Source: Bacteroidaceae bacterium
GTDB lineage: Bacteria > Bacteroidota > Bacteroidia > Bacteroidales > Bacteroidaceae
Direction: 5' to 3'
NCBI GenBank assembly: GCA_016292545.1
Contig: JAEDIG010000097.1
Span: 1 to 9,318, forward strand
Length of the DNA: 9,318 nt
Part shown: one piece after another, positions 6,507 through 9,318 of the stretch
How the letters are laid out: each line of letters starts with the position of its first letter
How positions within the stretch are numbered: the stretch's first letter is position 1
Translations under genes and position numbers: made by a program
The notes under the pieces: model-generated
Told to the model about the DNA's origin: nothing
Seen by the model: only the letters and a program-made list of their open reading frames with translations
The model's database searches: none

Positions 6507-6557
6507 CAAAAAAAAAACGATTGGGCGTATGGAGAGCCACGTTTTTTCCGTGTTTCT

Positions 6558-6588
6558 TTTGTCACTTGCAGAAAATTAAGTATTTTTG
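6558..6588 (+). promoter_or_regulatory. Consensus Bacteroidetes promoter for the ugd-epimerase operon
   Basis: TTTG at 6558-6561, a 19-bp spacer, then TATTTTTG at 6581-6588 match the Bacteroidetes sigma-ABfr consensus (TTTG, 19-21 bp, TAnnTTTG) fully. Transcription would begin near 6594-6596, giving a leader of about 67 nt before ATG 6662. The divergent DUF4923 promoter lies about 75 bp to the left. Confidence 0.7.
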
Positions 6589-6600
6589 CACGACCAATGG

Positions 6601-6615
6601 ACGGACTTCGTCCGT
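6601..6615 (+). other. Leader hairpin in the ugd mRNA
   Basis: ACGGAC-TTC-GTCCGT is a perfect 6-bp inverted repeat with a 3-base loop, starting within about 7 nt of the predicted transcription start. No T-run follows. It is most likely a 5'-end stabilising hairpin; a regulatory role is not shown. Confidence 0.4.
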
Positions 6616-6661
6616 GTGGCATACAAGAACATGCAAACAAAATATAATTAAAAACTTTGTC

Positions 6662-8080
6662 ATGCGAGAATTCAAGAATCTGAAGATTGCAGTGGCTGGA
6701 ACAGGTTATGTGGGCCTTTCCATCGCCACACTCCTGTCGCAACACCATCAGGTGACGGCGGTGGATGTGATTCCAGAAAAGGTGGAGAAAATCAACAACC
6801 GCGTTTCGCCCATCCAGGACGAGTATATCGAAAAATACCTGAAGGACACCTCCATCCTGCCCTGTGTGGGAGAGGCATGCCCGAACGGCGGCGGTTCGCT
6901 CTATGCCACCCTGGACGGAAAGGCAGCCTACAAGGATGCCGATTTTGTCGTCATTGCCGCCCCCACCAACTATGACCCCGTGAAGAATTTCTTCGACACA
7001 CACCATATCGAGGACGTGATAGACATGGTGCTGGAGGTGAACCCGGACGCTGTGATGGTGATCAAGAGCACCATCCCCGTGGGCTATTCCCGCTCGCTCT
7101 ACAAGAAATATGCCCTGCAGTTCCTGCTGAAACCCGAGCTGAAGGGAAAACACTTCAACCTGCTATTCTCGCCGGAATTCCTCCGCGAAAGCAAGGCGCT
7201 CTACGACAACCTCTATCCCAGCCGCATCATCGTGGGCTACCCCAAGCTCATCAGCGGGCAGGAGTTCGACGAGGAGAACGCAGCCATCGAAGCCATCGGA
7301 AACCCCGACGCACAGGAATATGCCCGAATATTCGCCTCCCTGTTGATTGAAGGTTCCATGATACCTGGCGAGCTCAATCCCGAGGGAACCTATCCCCTGA
7401 AGGGCAGCACGGAAAGGGTACTGTTCATGGGAATGAAGGAGGCTGAAGCCGTGAAACTCTTTGCCAACACCTATCTGGCCCTGCGCGTGAGCTATTTCAA
7501 CGAGCTGGACACCTATGCCGAAATCAAAGGCCTCGACTCGCAAGCCATCATCAGCGGCGTGGGGCTCGACCCCCGCATCGGCTCCCACTACAACAACCCC
7601 AGCTTCGGCTACGGCGGCTATTGCCTTCCCAAGGACACCAAGCAGCTGCTGGCCAACTATGCCGACGTGCCACAGAACATGATGTCGGCCATTGTGGAGT
7701 CGAACCGCACACGCAAAGACTTCATCGCCAACCAGGTGCTGAACAAGGCCGGCTACTACAATGAGAACGCCCACTGGAATGCGGAGCAGGAGAAGGAAGT
7801 GATTATCGGTGTGTACCGTCTGACAATGAAGTCGAACTCCGACAACTTCCGCCAAAGCGCCATCCAGGGCATCATGAAGCGCATCAAGGCCAAGGGGGCC
7901 ACGGTCATCATCTATGAACCCACACTGGCCGACGGCGAGTCGTTCTTTGGCAGCAAGGTGGTCAACGACCTCCAGAAGTTCAAGCAGCTCTCGCAGGCCA
8001 TCATCGCCAACCGCTATGATGCCTGTCTGGACGATGTGAAAGAGAAAGTATATACGAGAGACATTTTCAGGAGGGATTAA
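6662..8080 (+). CDS. ugd: UDP-glucose 6-dehydrogenase
   Basis: Ugd oxidises UDP-glucose to UDP-glucuronate with two NAD+, in the cytoplasm, supplying precursors for capsule, exopolysaccharide or LPS. The 472-aa protein has the N-terminal Rossmann motif AGTGYVGLS (12-20), APTNYDP (100-106), KSTIPVGY (135-142), the central FSPEFLRES (169-177), substrate-binding GLDPRIGSHYNNPSFGYGG (301-319) and the catalytic Cys321 in YCLPKDTKQLL; all key residues are present. It follows the E. coli-type (388 aa) order but is about 80 residues longer, with extra loops near 65-80, 150-165 and 195-250. ATG 6662 is chosen because it starts the Rossmann strand (MREFKNLKIAVAG) and lies behind a consensus promoter; the longer open frame to 6428 would cross the promoter. 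The gene ends 22 bp before the epimerase, the next enzyme in the pathway. Confidence 0.95.
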   Translation: MREFKNLKIAVAGTGYVGLSIATLLSQHHQVTAVDVIPEKVEKINNRVSPIQDEYIEKYLKDTSILPCVGEACPNGGGSLYATLDGKAAYKDADFVVIAAPTNYDPVKNFFDTHHIEDVIDMVLEVNPDAVMVIKSTIPVGYSRSLYKKYALQFLLKPELKGKHFNLLFSPEFLRESKALYDNLYPSRIIVGYPKLISGQEFDEENAAIEAIGNPDAQEYARIFASLLIEGSMIPGELNPEGTYPLKGSTERVLFMGMKEAEAVKLFANTYLALRVSYFNELDTYAEIKGLDSQAIISGVGLDPRIGSHYNNPSFGYGGYCLPKDTKQLLANYADVPQNMMSAIVESNRTRKDFIANQVLNKAGYYNENAHWNAEQEKEVIIGVYRLTMKSNSDNFRQSAIQGIMKRIKAKGATVIIYEPTLADGESFFGSKVVNDLQKFKQLSQAIIANRYDACLDDVKEKVYTRDIFRRD

Positions 8081-8102
8081 GACCAAACTTTGAGCCGACA
8101 GC

Positions 8103-9242
8103 ATGGTACAATATAATATAGATTTGAGCGGCAAGACCATTCTGGTTACAGGCGTGGCGGGCTTCATCGGCAGCAACCTGGCGAAACGGTTGTTGAACGA
8201 TTTTGAGCACATCCGTATTATCGGTATCGACAATCTCACGGATTACTATGACGTCCGCCTCAAGGAAGAACGGTTGCACGAATTGGGCATACAGAACCTA
8301 CAGGAGCCATCTGAATCGGAGGATTCCCGTTTCCGTTTCGTCAGGGGCAATATATCCGACAGAACAATGGTGAATCTCCTGTTTGAAGCCTATCATCCGC
8401 AGGTGGTGGTGAACCTGGCAGCCCAGGCTGGTGTGCGCTACAGCATCACCAATCCTGACAGCTACATAGAAAGCAATCTCATTGGGTTCTATAACATCCT
8501 GGAGGCCTGCCGCCATCATGCGGTGGAGCATCTGGTATATGCCAGCAGTTCCTCCGTATACGGCAGCAACAAGAAAATCCCCTACTCCACCGATGACAAG
8601 GTGGACAACCCCGTGAGCCTGTATGCCGCCACCAAGAAGAGCAACGAGCTGATGGCCCATGCCTACAGCAAGCTCTACAACATCCCCAGCACCGGCCTGC
8701 GCTTCTTCACCGTCTACGGTCCGGCCGGCCGCCCCGACATGGCCTATTTCGGCTTCACCGACAAGCTGGTGAAGGGCGAAACGATAAGGATTTTCAACTA
8801 TGGCAACTGCAAGCGCGACTTCACCTATGTGGACGACATTGTGGAAGGGGTTGTAAGGGTGATGCAACACGCTCCGGGCCTCAGCAGCCTCACCCCCTGC
8901 CCCTCTCCTAAAGGCGAGGGGAGCAAGAAGCCCTTCCCTTCAGGGGAGGGTTTGGGAGAGGCTCCCTACGCTATATATAATATAGGTAACAACCAACCCG
9001 AAAATCTGCTGGATTTCGTCACCATTCTGCAGGAAGAACTGGTTCGCGCCGGTGTGCTTCCCGAAGACTACGACTTTGAAGCGCACAAGGAACTCGTGCC
9101 CATGCAGCCGGGCGACGTGCCTGTCACATACGCCGACACCACACCGCTGGAGCAGGACTTCGGTTTCAAGCCCTGCACACCCCTGCGCGTAGGCTTGCGC
9201 AGATTCGCCGAGTGGTATAAAGGATATGCGATGAAAAAATAA
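8103..9242 (+). CDS. UDP-glucuronate 4-epimerase carrying an in-frame palindromic repeat insert
   Basis: This short-chain dehydrogenase-type epimerase converts UDP-glucuronate to UDP-galacturonate, using bound NAD+. Seen in the 379-aa protein: Rossmann GVAGFIG (17-23), DNLTDYYDVRLKEERL (43-58, typical of UDP-GlcA epimerases), NLAAQAGVRYSITNP (104-118), YASSSSVYG (146-154), catalytic Tyr174 and Lys178 in SLYAATKKS, RFFTVYGPAGRPDMA (200-214), RDFTYVDDIVEG (238-249), YNIGN (292-296) and MQPGDVPVTYAD (334-345). Residues 262-287, between VVRVMQ and YNIGN, are unlike the family: they are the translation of a 78-bp palindromic repeat (LTPCPSPKGEG, then PFPSGEGLGEA). Relatives have a shorter, variable loop there, so activity is probably kept. 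It follows ugd by 22 bp, giving UDP-Glc to UDP-GalA in one operon. Other 4-epimerases (UDP-Glc, UDP-GlcNAc) are less likely. Confidence 0.9.
   Translation: MVQYNIDLSGKTILVTGVAGFIGSNLAKRLLNDFEHIRIIGIDNLTDYYDVRLKEERLHELGIQNLQEPSESEDSRFRFVRGNISDRTMVNLLFEAYHPQVVVNLAAQAGVRYSITNPDSYIESNLIGFYNILEACRHHAVEHLVYASSSSVYGSNKKIPYSTDDKVDNPVSLYAATKKSNELMAHAYSKLYNIPSTGLRFFTVYGPAGRPDMAYFGFTDKLVKGETIRIFNYGNCKRDFTYVDDIVEGVVRVMQHAPGLSSLTPCPSPKGEGSKKPFPSGEGLGEAPYAIYNIGNNQPENLLDFVTILQEELVRAGVLPEDYDFEAHKELVPMQPGDVPVTYADTTPLEQDFGFKPCTPLRVGLRRFAEWYKGYAMKK
8886..8963. repeat. 78-bp three-hairpin palindromic repeat inside the epimerase gene
   Basis: Outer arms 8886-8895 and 8954-8963 pair at 9 of 10 positions (AGCCTC with GAGGCT, then CCC with GGG after one A-A mismatch). 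Inside are two hairpins: 8900-8921 (CCCCTC...GAGGGG plus two inner pairs, loop TAAA) and 8931-8950 (CCCTTCCC-TTCA-GGGGAGGG, 8 bp with one G-T). Together they make a cloverleaf-like three-way junction. Its length is 26 codons and no stop occurs in the coding frame. The translated pattern 'TPCPSPKGEG...PSGEGLGEA' resembles an intergenic palindromic repeat I recall from Bacteroidetes genomes; this is memory, not a search. Confidence 0.75.
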
Positions 9243-9275
9243 AAGGGGAAAAGCACCAGCCCGCCAACAACCAAA

Positions 9276-9318
9276 AACACTCTGGAAGTGCCCCCTCAGC
9301 CACCCAGTTAAAGGGGAC
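9276..9318. repeat. Probable left part of a second palindromic repeat, cut by the window end
   Basis: After the epimerase stop, CACTCTGGAAGT (9278-9289) is followed by GCCCCCT and then, at the right edge, AAAGGGGAC. CCCCT (9292-9296) pairs with AGGGG (9312-9316), and the outer GT (9288-9289) pairs with AC (9317-9318) across a two-base bulge. If the element is a full palindrome, the sequence beyond the window should continue TTCCAGAGTG to pair with the CACTCTGGAA arm. No coding sequence is seen in 9243-9318. Confidence 0.4.

Noticed and set aside
6428..6661. N-terminal extension of ugd up to 6428
   Set aside because: It would run through the consensus promoter and the divergent gene's start; the Rossmann fold begins right after Met at 6662.
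7163..8239. Long minus-strand open frame (358 aa) opposite ugd and the start of the epimerase
   Set aside because: It overlaps two well-supported genes and has no recognisable motif; composition explains its length.
8886..8963. Insertion sequence or transposon remnant
   Set aside because: There is no transposase sequence and no terminal repeats beyond the stem arms; the element is only 78 bp and behaves as a palindromic repeat.

Overview
The window looks like chromosomal DNA from a Bacteroidales member, most likely Prevotella/Segatella or a close relative. Three things point there. The protein set fits: a DUF4923-type secreted protein, an HU-like DNA-binding protein with a C-terminal helix-turn-helix tail, a stand-alone TrpB2, GH43 and GH31 glycosidases with a Bacteroidales flavour, and an E. 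coli-type Ugd. Four promoters carry the Bacteroidetes -7 element TAnnTTTG, one of them with a correctly spaced -33 TTTG. Start codons are preceded by A/T-rich leaders rather than Shine-Dalgarno sequences. Taxonomy is inferred from recalled family features; no search was run.

Layout, left to right. 1-497 (+) is the C-terminal end of a GH43-like glycosidase; its reading frame is broken twice in the first 30 bases, which may be an error at a contig end. It converges on a minus-strand pair: an HU-like/HTH protein (995-1618) followed by tadA (510-962). Upstream of that pair lie a promoter, a compact hairpin and two 21-bp direct repeats. 1812-4208 (-) is a secreted GH31 glycosidase, probably an alpha-xylosidase, with two copies of a 20-bp palindrome upstream. 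4329-5696 (-) is a TrpB2-type tryptophan synthase beta chain whose -7 element sits inside a 12-bp inverted repeat. 5800-6465 (-) is a secreted DUF4923 protein. It is divergent from 6662-8080 (+), ugd, which is followed 22 bp later by a UDP-glucuronate 4-epimerase gene (8103-9242).

How the genes work together. Ugd and the epimerase form a two-step route UDP-Glc -> UDP-GlcA -> UDP-GalA for surface polysaccharide or LPS. GH43 and GH31 suit breakdown of plant side chains (xylan/xyloglucan), but they lie on opposite strands with tadA and the HU-like gene between them and no SusC/D pair is visible, so this is not a classical PUL within the window. tadA and trpB2 are housekeeping or amino-acid genes.

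The most interesting signal is a 78-bp, three-hairpin palindromic repeat lying in frame inside the epimerase gene (8886-8963) and adding 26 codons at a variable loop. A second, different palindromic repeat appears to begin at the right end and to be cut by the window edge. Three further intergenic operator-like repeats, each different, mark the promoters of the HU-like, GH31 and trpB2 genes. I found no tRNA, rRNA, CRISPR array, transposase or phage gene, and no gene-free stretch longer than 196 bases.
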